From assembly GCA_036273715.1 (NCBI GenBank), contig DASUHB010000033.1, positions 62,001-126,000 on the forward strand: a stretch of DNA of 64,000 nt. The letters are read 5' to 3'. A model generated the notes under the pieces. The model saw only the letters and a list, made by a program, of their open reading frames with translations, ran no database searches and was not told where the DNA came from. A program made the position numbers and the translations under genes. Each line of letters opens with the position of its first letter. Position 1 is the first letter of the stretch. Of this stretch, positions 36,418-48,400 are shown in pieces. Origin of the DNA: Gemmatimonadaceae bacterium (GTDB lineage Bacteria > Gemmatimonadota > Gemmatimonadetes > Gemmatimonadales > Gemmatimonadaceae).

Positions 36418-37220
36418 TCAGGCGCGCGCCGCGGGCTCGGCCGCTTCCCGCGTCACGCCGGGCTCCGCGGCCAGGTGGTGCGCCATGGCAGCCAACCAGC
36501 CGATGTCGGTGTCGGCGAAATCGAGCGCGCCGCTTCGCCGCCATTTGCGCGCCGAGCGGGACAGGCGCGCCACATTGCGCTCGGTCACGCGCGAGGCGCC
36601 CGGTCGGTCGAACCAGATGCGATCCACGTCCAACACGTAGGCGAGCATGTCTCCGGTGGCGGACCGCTGGACCAGAATGTTCTTGATGTTGAGGTCGGGG
36701 TGGCGCGCGCCCGCGATGGTGAGCTCGGCCAGCAGTTGGGCAACCGCGGCGAGCACCGCGCGCCGCTGGTCCTCCGGCATCGGTTCGGCGAGCACGGCGG
36801 CGAGATCGGCCGAGCCTGGGATCTCGCGCGTGACGACATCGGCTCGCCGGAAGACTCCGGCCGGATACACTGCGAACGCGACCACCTCGGGTGTGCGGAC
36901 GCCGGACGCCGCGAGGCGGAGCGCCGTGTCAAGCTCGTACGGCGCGCGGGTTGGCGGCGCGAAGCGGTCGCCGGTGAGCGCTTCGAACATGCCGCCGTGC
37001 CGCGACCGTCGAACCACCACGCGCGCGGCATCGCCCGGGAGCGGCACGGCGTAGGCGACGCCGCGGCCGGCCAGCGGGCGCGCACCCGCGGCGTGCGCGG
37101 CGTAGGTATAGAACGATCCGAAGCCTAACGCAGTCTCGAGCGGCCCGCGCAGGGCGGTCAGCCCCACGCCGTGGGCCGACCGCGCCGAGAGCATGATGTA
37201 TCCGTCGGGCAGGACCACGC

Positions 37221-37224
<4 letters not shown>
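36418..37224 (-). CDS. Lipopolysaccharide kinase (Kdo/WaaP family)
   Basis: 268 residues with a reduced protein-kinase-like fold. RVVVRRSRHGGMFEALTGDR (N-lobe, as in KdkA), YELDTALRLAASGVRTPEVV (helix C region), VVTREIPGSADLAAVL, the catalytic loop HPDLNIKNILV (H.DL...N) and the metal-binding VLDVDRIWFDRPG (D.DR) are present. Such enzymes phosphorylate Kdo or heptose of the LPS inner core at the membrane. Context with GT9 genes and FkbM supports this. GTG or ATG 37224 overlaps the end of the cyclase gene by 4 bases. Confidence 0.88.
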
Positions 37225-38834
<1,610 letters not shown>

Positions 38835-39008
38835 GACACGGAATATGTCACCGGCCCGGGGTCCGGGCGACTGGCGGCTGCCGCGGGCCGCGGCCCGTCT
38901 GTTTTTGCGGCAATCGCTCGGGGCTCGTACTTTGTACACGCGTCGACCGCGTCGGGCTTTGTCCGGCGCGCGGCCGCCTCTTTCTTCTACTCGAGACGAA
39001 GACCAACC
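38835..39008. promoter_or_regulatory. 174-base divergent region, cyclase / 493-aa protein
   Basis: This gap must hold promoters for both directions. Toward the plus strand, TTGCGG (38905-38910), an 18-base spacer and TACTTT (38929-38934) make a weak candidate. GTACTTTGTAC (38927-38937) is an interrupted palindrome, and CCGCGGGCCGCGGCCC-like symmetry occurs at about 38881-38896. I see no defined operator. Confidence 0.35.
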
Positions 39009-40490
39009 GTGGCAACATCCCTCGTTCCATACGACGACTGGATCAAGCACACCCAGTCGCTCGGCGCCCGCCGGAGCAACGAGCTGGTGGCGCTCGACAA
39101 CGCGCTGAGCGCGTATCAGAAGGACAAGAGCGCGGCGAGCCTGACGCGCGTCAAGAATGCGCTCGCGGCGTGGAAGAAGACGCAAGGCGCGGGCGACGAG
39201 TGGAAGAAGTCGCGCCGGAACAAGGACGGATACGTCGAGCTGTTGACGACGCAGGTCCAGAAGGGCGGCGACACCGACAGCGCGTGGGGCGTGACGCCTA
39301 ACTTCATGCACGAGAATCTCATCAATGCGCGCCTGGGCGTGCTGTATCTGTTCTCACATCTCACGGTGTCGCCGCGAATTTTCAACGTGCTGCTCGAGGG
39401 CGGCATGTCGATCGCGGGGGGTGCGCTGTCGTACGCCGGGGCATCGACCGGGCTCAACAATGCAGTGGCGAACACCGTGTCGACCTATCAGGGCGTGGTG
39501 ATGGTGCCAGGGAACGAGATCATCGACGCCGGCTGGGGCGCAACCAAACCGTTCCTCCTCAAGCCCGACGCACAGACGCAATTGATGTCGGTGATGGAGC
39601 GGGTGAAGCGGTGGTTTCAGGACGTGGCGAAGGGCCTGCTCGAGTCACTGAAGGAAAAGTGGAAGTGCGAATTACCGGCGTCGTTGGTCACGGCGGCCGT
39701 CAATGCCGCCGTGAGCGCGACGCAGAGCGCTCTTGCATCCGGCTTGCTGTCCGGTGCGTTAGACCTGGGCAAGGGCGTGGTCGTGACGGTGGACGCGGCG
39801 ATCACGCGCTTCAAGGCATGGAAGTCGTCGCGCGATGTGGAGTTCGGTTCGGGTCATCCGAAGATGGTCGTGGACACGATTCATCGCGCGATGACGGTGA
39901 GCGTCGGCGAGGGCATGTGGACGATGTTGAAGGGCGCGGCGAACATGGGCCTGGCGGCGGCGAGCGCGGGCGCCGGTCTCATCGCGGGCATTCTCATCGC
40001 GGGCGCCGAGATGCTGGCGAAGTTGTTCTGGCGGCTCTATGAGACGTCGCAGATGCGCGCGTTCTTCGAGGAGGCCGCCGAGCATTGGCGGAATCGTGAT
40101 GCCGGCAGCGCGCTGCAGAAGCAGCCGTTCGCATTCGCGCGGTGGTATCGGAAGCACGTGCTGTTGGCGCCCGCGCTCGCGGTGATCACGCTCAACAGCG
40201 GCATCTGCGGCGACAAGATGGTCTATCTGTCGATGTTCAAGGACGACCAGAGCGTGATCTCGAGCGCGGAATTTCAGGCCGGCGCGCAGCACCTGGATGG
40301 TCTCAAGGTGTGGGGCGTCAAGTATTTGAGCGAGACCGGATTTTCATTCGGGGCGAACGATGCCTTCGTCGGGAAGCTCCTGGCGTTCGCGAAGGGCGGG
40401 GGCAGCGACGGCGTGTTGTCGGCACACCAGGAGAACCTCTCGGGCGGCGCCTGGGTGTGGGACAAGGTGGTGTCGGTGGCGAAGGCCTAA
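39009..40490 (+). CDS. Unrecognised 493-residue protein with Gly/Ala-rich hydrophobic segment
   Basis: I place the start at GTG 39009 (VATSLVPYDDWIKHTQSLGA); the frame is open further upstream but runs antisense through the cyclase gene. Residues 1-95 are helical and charged, with LKxAxxAWKK and WKKSRRNKDGYVEL patterns. The middle has a hydrophobic Gly/Ala-rich stretch (GAANMGLAAASAGAGLIAGI, about residues 312-332) like a membrane-inserting or toxin hairpin segment. The last 120 residues contain KHVLLAPALAVITLNSGICG and a Gly-rich end. No signal peptide. Codon and base use match neighbours. It is divergent from the FHA-cyclase. I do not recognise the family and assign no function. Confidence 0.75.
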   Translation: MATSLVPYDDWIKHTQSLGARRSNELVALDNALSAYQKDKSAASLTRVKNALAAWKKTQGAGDEWKKSRRNKDGYVELLTTQVQKGGDTDSAWGVTPNFMHENLINARLGVLYLFSHLTVSPRIFNVLLEGGMSIAGGALSYAGASTGLNNAVANTVSTYQGVVMVPGNEIIDAGWGATKPFLLKPDAQTQLMSVMERVKRWFQDVAKGLLESLKEKWKCELPASLVTAAVNAAVSATQSALASGLLSGALDLGKGVVVTVDAAITRFKAWKSSRDVEFGSGHPKMVVDTIHRAMTVSVGEGMWTMLKGAANMGLAAASAGAGLIAGILIAGAEMLAKLFWRLYETSQMRAFFEEAAEHWRNRDAGSALQKQPFAFARWYRKHVLLAPALAVITLNSGICGDKMVYLSMFKDDQSVISSAEFQAGAQHLDGLKVWGVKYLSETGFSFGANDAFVGKLLAFAKGGGSDGVLSAHQENLSGGAWVWDKVVSVAKA

Positions 40491-40514
40491 CGGCTGGCAA
40501 TCACTGGAGGCCGC

Positions 40515-41048
40515 ATGACTCGTTCGTTAGGCAGGTGGCGTGGTGCGGCGCGGTCGGCGGTGTGCGCCGTGATCGCGGTCCTCGGTGCGGCGGGTATCGC
40601 CTGGGGGCAGTCGAGCCCGGTGGCGGCGTCGTCAAGCGCCGACAGCGTTGCGCGGCGCGCCGTGGACGCACTCAACGCGAAAGAGGTGCGGGCGTGCCAG
40701 CAGATGGACAATCCCGCCTCGGCCGAATTGTGGGCCGAGGACGGCGTTGATCTGATTCAGGGTCTCGAGCCCATGGTGGGGAAGGCGGCGATCGCCGCGT
40801 GGCTCAACGGCCTAACGCCGGGGCTCAAAGGCGCGAAGATGGTGTACTGCGCCATCGACTGGAAGCAGATCACTATTCAGGGCGACTGGGCGTACGAGTG
40901 GGGGATCAACAAGCAGCGAATCGAGTTCCCGCCGCCGCAGCAGCCGTTCGAGAGCGAGGGGAAGATGACGTTGGTGCTCAAGCGGCAGACGAGCGGCGAG
41001 TGGAAAATCGAGCTCGAGTCGTGGAATAGCAGTCCGAAGGCCGGATGA
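40515..41048 (+). CDS. Exported SnoaL/DUF4440-like (NTF2 fold) protein
   Basis: 177 residues with GGAGG 4 bases upstream of ATG 40515. A signal peptide (SAVCAVIAVLGAAGIAWGQ) precedes a compact domain: SVARRAVDALNAKEVRACQQ, then ELWAEDGVDLIQGLEPMVGK and IAAWLNGL, a pattern typical of SnoaL-like/DUF4440 proteins with an NTF2 fold, ending DWAYEWGINKQRIE and MTLVLKRQTSGEWKIELESW. These bind small ligands or act as non-enzymatic helpers; function is unknown here. It follows the unrecognised protein by 24 bases and may be co-transcribed. Confidence 0.85.
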   Translation: MTRSLGRWRGAARSAVCAVIAVLGAAGIAWGQSSPVAASSSADSVARRAVDALNAKEVRACQQMDNPASAELWAEDGVDLIQGLEPMVGKAAIAAWLNGLTPGLKGAKMVYCAIDWKQITIQGDWAYEWGINKQRIEFPPPQQPFESEGKMTLVLKRQTSGEWKIELESWNSSPKAG

Positions 41049-41067
41049 GGGGGGAATGGGGCCGCCG

Positions 41068-42579
41068 TCACGCCGGCGATCCGGTCCGCGACGCCGCGCG
41101 CACGCGTCCGATCGCCGTCAGGAGGGCGCGCATCTTGTTTTCGGTTTCCTCGAACTCGCGGGCCGGCACCGAATCGGCGACGATGCCCGCGGCCGCCTGC
41201 ACGTTCGCGACACCGCCGGCTATGACGCACGTGCGGATGGTGATGGCGAGGTCCATGCGCCGGTCGCCGGCCGCGATGTAGCCCACCGCGCCCCCGTACG
41301 GACCACGGCGCTCCGGTTCGAGCTCGTCGATGATTTGCATCGCGCGCACTTTCGGCGCGCCGGTGAGCGTGCCGGCAGGGAAGGTCGCGCGAAACACATC
41401 GACGGCCGACGCATCGGCCCGCAGCTCGCCCTCGATCTGGCTGACGATGTGCAGCACGTGGCTGTAGCGCTCGATCACCATGAGATCCGTTACGCGCACG
41501 GTTCCATAGGCGGCGATGCGCCCGACATCGTTGCGGCCGAGGTCGACCAGCATGACGTGCTCGGCGCGTTCCTTCTCATCGGCGAGGAGCTCGGCGCTGA
41601 GCCGCGCATCTTCTTCCGGCGATGCGCCGCGGGGGCGCGTCCCGGCGATTGGCCTAACGGTGACGGTGCCGTCGGCGACGCGGACGAGCAGCTCGGGCGA
41701 GCTGCCGACCAACTCCATGCCGTCGAGCACGAGATGGTACATGTACGGCGATGGATTGAGGGCTCGCAGCGCCCGATAGAGCGAAAGCGGCTCGAAGTCC
41801 ACGGGGACGGCGATGCGCCGCGCCAACTCCGCCTGAAAGCAATCGCCGGCGAAGATGTATTGGCGAATCCGCTCGACATCCCGCTCGAAGTGCTCGCGCG
41901 AGTAAGACGACACGCCCTGGGCGGCCGGCGCGCAGTCGTCGAGCGCAAGCGGAGGCAGGGCAACCGGTCCCTGCAGCCGCGCGATCACGGTCTGGATCTC
42001 GCGTACCGCGGTGTCGTAGAGGGCGCGGCGCGCCGGGCCGTCGAGGCCCGGCTCGACCGGCACGGCGACCACGACCCGCGCCTGTGCGCGCAGATTGTCG
42101 ATGATGACCAGCGCGCGCGTGAACACGAACACGGCGTCCGGCACGTCGATGGCGCGCGGCGGTGCGTTCGGCAGCCGCTCGAGGAGCCGCACCACATCGT
42201 AGCCGAAATACCCGACGGCGCCGCTCCAGAACGCGCCCAACTCGGGGACGTCCGCGGGAGTGTACTCCGTTAGGCGGGCGCGGAGATCGTCCAATGGATC
42301 GGCGGCGCGCCGCGCGCCGTGCCAACCGCGGTCTGGCGTCCAGTCGTCGACGATGCCGTCGCGCAATCGCCACGCCGCGCGCGGCTCGGTGCCGAGGAAG
42401 GTGTAGCGGGCCCACGTCTCGCTGCCCGCGGGCGCCGATTCGAGGAGGAACGCAAACGGTCCGCGGCGCAGTTTCGCGAATGCCGACACCGGCGTGTCCG
42501 CGTCGAGCAGGCAATCGCGCCACACGGGGATGAGTCCGCCGGACTCGGCGAGCGCGACGAAGCGGTCGGGCGTCATCAT
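41068..42579 (-). CDS. trpE: Anthranilate synthase component I
   Basis: 503 residues from ATG 42579 (42576 also possible), standard length. The tryptophan-binding LLES element (FAFLLESAPAGSETWARYTF) is present, so feedback inhibition is likely retained. Chorismate-site motifs are complete: AGDCFQAELARR, NPSPYMYHLVLDG, RPIAGTRPRGASPEED, ERAEHVMLVDLGRNDVGRIA and the C-terminal FPAGTLTGAPKVRAMQIIDE with PYGGAVGYIAAG. No trpG is adjacent in the window. PabB is a relative, but the LLES and length favour TrpE. Divergent from the outer-membrane gene at 42625 across only 45 bases. Confidence 0.93.
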   Translation of the reverse strand: MMTPDRFVALAESGGLIPVWRDCLLDADTPVSAFAKLRRGPFAFLLESAPAGSETWARYTFLGTEPRAAWRLRDGIVDDWTPDRGWHGARRAADPLDDLRARLTEYTPADVPELGAFWSGAVGYFGYDVVRLLERLPNAPPRAIDVPDAVFVFTRALVIIDNLRAQARVVVAVPVEPGLDGPARRALYDTAVREIQTVIARLQGPVALPPLALDDCAPAAQGVSSYSREHFERDVERIRQYIFAGDCFQAELARRIAVPVDFEPLSLYRALRALNPSPYMYHLVLDGMELVGSSPELLVRVADGTVTVRPIAGTRPRGASPEEDARLSAELLADEKERAEHVMLVDLGRNDVGRIAAYGTVRVTDLMVIERYSHVLHIVSQIEGELRADASAVDVFRATFPAGTLTGAPKVRAMQIIDELEPERRGPYGGAVGYIAAGDRRMDLAITIRTCVIAGGVANVQAAAGIVADSVPAREFEETENKMRALLTAIGRVRAASRTGSPA

Positions 42580-42624
42580 CGCGTCGCTTGCCGCCTGCAC
42601 TCGAGCCCGCGACATTTCTCGATC

Positions 42625-44718
42625 ATGCTTCGGTTCTCCGCGGCGCACGCCGCCGCGTTGTGTGTCCTGGTGGGTCTCTTGACCGCCGTACGACCCGCTG
42701 ACGCGCAGGCATGGGACGACCCGCGCACGATGGCGCTGGTCGAGCGCGCGACAGAAGGCCGCGCCGCGCAACTCGCCGACAGCACGCTGGTGGATTATCA
42801 GGCCACCGCGCACGGCTATCTCACGCTTCTGGTCCAACTCGGGCAGGGGTTCCCCGATCCACCGTCCATCGTGAAGTCGGACGAGCTGGCGCTCCAAGTC
42901 TACTGGCGCGCGCCCAATCTCAGCAAGCAGATCATCGAAGGGCGCCGCGACACGCTGCTCCTGCCGACGGACATCGAGTACCACCAGGACCATCTCGGCA
43001 TCGTTCAGAACAACTTTCCGAATTTCATTCGTCTGGGCGAAGGCGATGAGGTCCGCGACGTGCCGCACCCGCTGTCGGCCGACGGCCTGCATCTCTACGA
43101 CTTCGCTATTCGCGACTCGCTCGAGATTCGTCTCGCGGGACAGGATCGGTTCGTTTACGAGGTTGCCGTGCGTCCGCGCGACGAGCACGCGGCGCGCATC
43201 GTCGGCGAGATTTATCTGGACACGGCGAGCGCGCAGGTGGTGCGCATGGCGTTCGCCTTCACACGGCCGGCGTACCTGGATCCGGCGCTCGACGACATCT
43301 CGATCGTGCTCGAGAACGCGCTGGTCGACGACCGGTACTGGCTGCCCTACCATCAGGACATCGAGATCCGTCGCACCGGCACGTGGATGCGCTTCCCGGC
43401 GCGAGGCATCATCCGCGGGCGGTGGGACATTTGCTGCTACCGGATCAACACGCACCTCGCCCCGTCGTTGTTTGCGGGTTCGGAGATCGTGCAGGCGCCG
43501 CAACCCATCGTATCATCATACCACTGGACGGGGCGCATCCTGGACTCGCTGCCCTCGGACGTGCGCGCCGCGACCGAGGCCGACGTGCGCCGGGTGCAGG
43601 AGCAGGTGCGAGCGCTGGTCGGTACCGAGGCGATCTCGCGCGCGGCCGGCGTGGAGCCGGCCGCCCGAGGGCTGTCCGACATCGCGCGCGTGAACCGCGT
43701 CGAGGGGTTGGCGTTGGGCGCGGGGGCGACGGCGCGGTTGGGCGGCGGCCTCGCGCTCTCGGCCACCGGCCGGTGGGGCTTCGACGACCATCAGGCCAAA
43801 GGGCGCGCTTCGTTCGCCTACGAGTGGACGCCCGGCCGGTCGATCGGGCTGTTCGCCATGCGCGAGTACCGCGAGGCCGGCGACATTGCAGAGACGTCGC
43901 CGCTGGCGAACAGCATCGCGGCGCAGGAGTTCGGCTCGGATCGCACCGACCCGTACGACGTGCGCGGCGTCGGGCTCGACGTGGCGCTGGGCCGTCTTGC
44001 GGCAGCGGACTGGTCGATGACGGCGGCGTACGAGGAGCAGGGGCGCCTCGCGGTGCACGCGACACCGTGGCACGGCGCGTATGGCGCTACGCTGCCTGCG
44101 TGGTCGGTGCGCGAGGCGCGTCTGGGCGTCGCCGTGCGCCGGACGTTCGCATCGACTCCGTTAGGCGACGTGACGCTGCACGCGGAGCTGCGCGGCGGCT
44201 GGTACACGGGCCGCGACACGACGCTGGCCGCGGCCCATCCGACGTTCGAGCGTGCGGCGCTCGACGCACATGCCCAACGGAAGGTCGGCGGCGACGCCCT
44301 GGTGCTCGAGGCGACGGCGGCCGGCGTGCGCGCCTCGTCCGACGTGCCGTCGCAGGAATACGTCTTGCTCGGCGGACCGGTGAGCGGACCCGGCTACGAC
44401 GTCCACCAGTTCGCGGCGCGGGTCGGCCTGACCGGGCACGCCGAGTGGCGCATGCCGATCCCGTTTCCGCCGATCTCGCTCGGCGCGTTCGGTCGCGCGT
44501 CGGCTACGGCCACGCTCGCGCCGTACGTGCACACGGTGTACGTGACGGGCGGTGCGCCCTTCGCCGGTGCGGCGCGCGGATGGTATCCATCGATCGGCGC
44601 GGGGCTTCTGGTGCTGTTCGACCTCGCCCGGTTCGATGTCGCGCGAGGGCTGCGGCGCGGCGCGGGCCGGTGGACGTTCTCGTTCGACGTCGCGCCGACG
44701 CTCTGGCGCGTGCTCTGA
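42625..44718 (+). CDS. Putative outer-membrane beta-barrel protein
   Basis: 697 residues with a signal peptide (AAALCVLVGLLTAVRPADAQ). The first 300 residues are a periplasmic-looking domain (VDYQATAHGYLTLLVQLGQG; QVYWRAPNLSKQIIEGRRDT; FPARGIIRGRWDICCYRINT). From about residue 370 onward alternating hydrophobic/polar strands (LGAGATARLGGGLALSATGR; RASFAYEWTPGRSIGLFAMR) suggest a barrel, with YVLLGGPVSGPGYDVHQFAA recalling the GG..vRGY loop of surface-antigen (BamA/TamA-type) barrels. It ends in hydrophobic residues (PTLWRVL). I cannot name the family; an outer-membrane location is likely. Forward neighbour is the DedA gene. Confidence 0.7.
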   Translation: MLRFSAAHAAALCVLVGLLTAVRPADAQAWDDPRTMALVERATEGRAAQLADSTLVDYQATAHGYLTLLVQLGQGFPDPPSIVKSDELALQVYWRAPNLSKQIIEGRRDTLLLPTDIEYHQDHLGIVQNNFPNFIRLGEGDEVRDVPHPLSADGLHLYDFAIRDSLEIRLAGQDRFVYEVAVRPRDEHAARIVGEIYLDTASAQVVRMAFAFTRPAYLDPALDDISIVLENALVDDRYWLPYHQDIEIRRTGTWMRFPARGIIRGRWDICCYRINTHLAPSLFAGSEIVQAPQPIVSSYHWTGRILDSLPSDVRAATEADVRRVQEQVRALVGTEAISRAAGVEPAARGLSDIARVNRVEGLALGAGATARLGGGLALSATGRWGFDDHQAKGRASFAYEWTPGRSIGLFAMREYREAGDIAETSPLANSIAAQEFGSDRTDPYDVRGVGLDVALGRLAAADWSMTAAYEEQGRLAVHATPWHGAYGATLPAWSVREARLGVAVRRTFASTPLGDVTLHAELRGGWYTGRDTTLAAAHPTFERAALDAHAQRKVGGDALVLEATAAGVRASSDVPSQEYVLLGGPVSGPGYDVHQFAARVGLTGHAEWRMPIPFPPISLGAFGRASATATLAPYVHTVYVTGGAPFAGAARGWYPSIGAGLLVLFDLARFDVARGLRRGAGRWTFSFDVAPTLWRVL

Positions 44719-44732
44719 CATCGGCCTAACGG

Positions 44733-45374
44733 ATGCTCCACGAGAATTTTCTCCAGCTCTTTCGCACCTACGGCTACGGCCTCCTGTTTCTCGTGGTCGG
44801 CCTGGAGAGCCTCGGCGTGCCCGTGCCGGGCGAAACCGCGCTCGTGGCGGCTGCCGCGCTCGCTGCGCGCGGCCACATGAAAATTGCGTTGGTCATCGCC
44901 GTCGCCGCGGCGGCGGCGATTCTCGGCGACGCCGGAGGCTACTGGATCGGCCGGCGCGGCGGCATCGCATTCGTGCGCCGCTACGGCCGCTTCTTCCGCG
45001 TGAACGACGCGAAGCTGGAGCACGTCAAACGCTTCTTCGAGCGACACGGCGCGAAGACGGTGTTCTTCGGCCGGTTCATCGCGCTGCTGCGCACCTGGGC
45101 GGCGCTCTTCGCCGGCGTGGGCTGCATGCCTTACGGGCGCTTCACGATGTACAACGCGAGCGGCGGCATCGTGTGGGCGGCCGCGTTCGGCCTGATCGGC
45201 TATCTGTTCGGGCGCAACCTGGAGCGGCTCCAGAGCATCGTTGGCGACGCGAGCTGGGCGCTCGCCATCTTCGTCGTGCTGGTCGTGATCGGCTTCTGGC
45301 TCTGGCGCCGCACGATCGAATCGAAGATGCGCAAGAAGTCCGCGCCGACGGCCGAGCGCCGAGACGCGCGCTAG
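44733..45374 (+). CDS. DedA-family membrane protein
   Basis: 213 residues with about five hydrophobic segments. The family motif ESLGVPVPGETALVAAAALA (E...PxPGE) near residue 25 and the second motif VKRFFERHGAKTVFFGRFIA with LRTWAALFAGVGCMPYGRF (R....G.....Y..F) are clear, and GDAGGYWIGRRGG lies between them. DedA/DTT proteins act as membrane-lipid scramblases or undecaprenyl-phosphate flippases and affect antibiotic and pH tolerance. It starts 14 bases after the outer-membrane gene; that gap contains the iterated motif (GCCTAACG, 44724-44731). Its C-terminus is basic and cytosolic. Confidence 0.92.
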   Translation: MLHENFLQLFRTYGYGLLFLVVGLESLGVPVPGETALVAAAALAARGHMKIALVIAVAAAAAILGDAGGYWIGRRGGIAFVRRYGRFFRVNDAKLEHVKRFFERHGAKTVFFGRFIALLRTWAALFAGVGCMPYGRFTMYNASGGIVWAAAFGLIGYLFGRNLERLQSIVGDASWALAIFVVLVVIGFWLWRRTIESKMRKKSAPTAERRDAR

Positions 45375-45422
45375 CCGCGCCTACCGCGTCGCGTCGTGGC
45401 GAGCGGGAATTTCCGCGCCGGC

Positions 45423-48400
45423 CTACCAGGCCGCCGCCGAGCGGCGCCGGGCGCGGATCGCCATGACTAACGACGGCACCACGTACAGGGTGATCGGCGT
45501 CGACAGGGCCAGCCCGCCGATCACAGCCAGCGCCAGCGGGCGCTGCAGCTCGCTGCCGGGGCCCAGGCCTAACGCGAGAGGGAGAAGCCCGAACAGCGTA
45601 CAGAGCGTGGTCATGAGAATCGGCCGCAGGCGCACCCGCGCCGCGTCGCGGAGCGCCGCGTCCAGCGCCATGCCCTCGTGCCGCATCCGGTACCGCGTGA
45701 AGTCGAGCAGAATGATGCCGTTCTTCACGATCAGCCCCACGAGCAGAATCAGCCCCATGAACGACGACACGTTGAGCGGCGTGCCGGTGATGAGGAGGAG
45801 CAGCACCGCGCCGACGAACGACACCGGCGCCGCCAGCGCGATGATGAGCGGCTCGATGAACGACTCGAATTGAATCACCATCACGGCGACCACGCTGACA
45901 CCGGCCAGGCCTAACACGAGCAGGAGCGCGCGAAACGCTTGCTGCTGGCTCGCGTACTGCCCGGCGAGCTCCACGCGGATGCCGGCCGGCGGCGGGTGGG
46001 CCGCGAGCACCGCTTTCACATCTTTGATCACATCGCCGAGCGAGCGGTTGCTGACGTCGGCGGTCATGTCGAGCATCTGCTGCTGGTTCTCGCGGTCCAG
46101 CTCGGCCCGCGAGTCCACGGCGTGCACCGAGGCGAGGCTCGACAAGGGGACAATGGCGCGGCCGGTCGCGCCGGTCATGACGGGCAGCGAGCCCAACCGC
46201 AGCGGGTCGTACCGCACCGAGTCCGGCGCGCGCACGCGCACGCCGATGGGACGGTCGCCCGCGTGTACCTGGCCGGCGTCCACGCCTAACAGGGACGCGC
46301 TCACCGCGCTCCCGACCTGCGCCGGGGTGAGGCCCACCCGCGCCGCCTCGGCGCCATCCACCCGCAGCAGCATCTCGGCGGCAGGCTCGCTCACGCCATC
46401 GTACAGGTCCTCGATTCCATCCACCTTCGACATCGGCTCGGCCAGCGTTTTGGCGTAGCGCTCGAGCGCGTCGAGCTGCGCGCCGAACAGTTTGATCTCG
46501 ACGGGCCGCGCCGCACCGGCGAGATCGTTGATGACGTCGGAGAGAATCTGCACGAACTCGATGTGCAGCCGCGGAGCAGCGGCCTGGATCCTGGGCCGCA
46601 CATCGTCGATCACCTCATCGACGCTGCGGTGGCGCTCCGATCGCGGCACCAGGCGCGCCACGATGTCCCCGCTGTTCTGCTCGGTCGCGAACAGGCCGAG
46701 CTCGGCGCCTAACCGGCGCGACGTGCCGGAGATTTCGGGCGTCCGGGCGAGGATGCTCTCGGCGATGCGAACCTGGCGGTCGCTCTCCGCGAGCGCCGTG
46801 CCGCCCGGCGTGAAATAGTCGAGCACGAACGCCCCTTCGTCCATCTCGGGCAGGAACCCGGTGCCGGTGAACTGGTAGGCCACCACGCCGCCCGCGGCCA
46901 GCAGCGCGGCGATGACCACCGTGCGGCCGGGATGCCGGAGCGCCGCGTCGAGGGAGCGGGAGTACGCGTCCGTTAGGCGTCCGAGCATCCGCCCGATGCG
47001 GGCGCTGATACCGGATCCCCGCTCGTCCACGCCTCCGCCTTCCACGTCGTGCGCCGTCACGAATTGTTCGCTCAGCAGGGGGATGATCGTGAGCGCGAGC
47101 AGCAGGGACACCAACACCGCGATGGACAGCGTGATCGACAGCGCGTGGAAGAACTGTCCCACCACGCCTTGCAGCAAGCCGAGCGGCAGGAACACGACCA
47201 CCGTGGTGATGGTCGACGAGGTCACCGGCCACACCAGCTCGCGCACGGCCTCCCGGATCGCGGCGTGCCGGTCGGCCGTGAGATGGACGTGCCGCGCGAT
47301 GTTCTCCGTGATCACGACGGCGTCGTCGATCACCAGGCCGATCGCGATGGCCATTGCGCCTAACGTCATCAGATTGAACGTCTGGCCGAGCAGCCGCATC
47401 ACGAACACGGTGATCATGAGCGTGAGCGGGATCGACGTCGCGCTGATCGCGGTGATGCGCGCGTGCCGGAGGAACACGAGCAGGATCAGCACCGCGAGCA
47501 CGGCGCCGACGAGCATCGCGTCGCGCACCGACCGCACCGCGTCGCGCACCAGCGATGCCTGGTCGTAGACCGGCTTGAGCCGCACGCCCGGCGGCAGCGT
47601 GCGCTGGACCTGCCGGGCGATCGCCGCGACGCTGTCGGCGATGAGCAGCGTGTTGCCGCCGATCTGCCGGGTCACGTTGAGCAGCGCCGCCGGGCGGCCA
47701 TCGCCGGCGATGACGCTCACGTGGTCCTCCGTGCCTAACATGACCGTGGCGAGGTCGCGCACCCGCAGTCCGTCGGACACGACCACGTTGGCCACGTCAT
47801 CGACATCGTGCGCCTCGTTGTCGGTGACGATGAGATACTGCCGGTAGTCGCGTGCGACGCGGCCGACGGCCTGCGGCGTGATCGCGGAGTCGATCGCCGC
47901 CGCGAGGTCATCGTACGACAGGCCGGCCGACGCCAGCCGTTCGGGGTCGGCCACCACTTCGATTTCCCGGACATCGCTCCCCTGCACATCCACCAGCCCG
48001 ACACCGGGGATGCGCGAGAGCAGCGGCTTGATCTGGTACCGCGCGATGTCGTACAACGTGGCCGGATCGCCGCCCTCGAGGTTGTACGACAGGATCGGAA
48101 AGAGCGATGGCGTCAGCCGCGCCACTTCGATCTGGATGCCCGGCGGCAGCTGCTGCTGCGCTTCGTTCACGCGCGCCTGCACGAGTTGCAGCGCGTAGAT
48201 CATGTCCGTGTTGGGCGCGAAGGTCACGTCGATCTGCGATGAGCCGCGAATCGTCTTCGAATCGACGCGGCTCACGCCGGGCACCACGCTCACCGCTTCC
48301 TCGAGCGGCCGGGTGATGCTGAACACGATCTGCCGCGCGCCTAACGCAGACCCCTGCGCCACGATCGTGATGCGCGGGAACACGAGCTCCGGATAGATGG

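Noticed and set aside
45419-45433. Hairpin CGGCCT-ACC-AGGCCG at the end of the RND gene as terminator
   Set aside because: Only 6-bp arms, overlaps the stop codon and has no T-tract; too common in such G+C-rich DNA.
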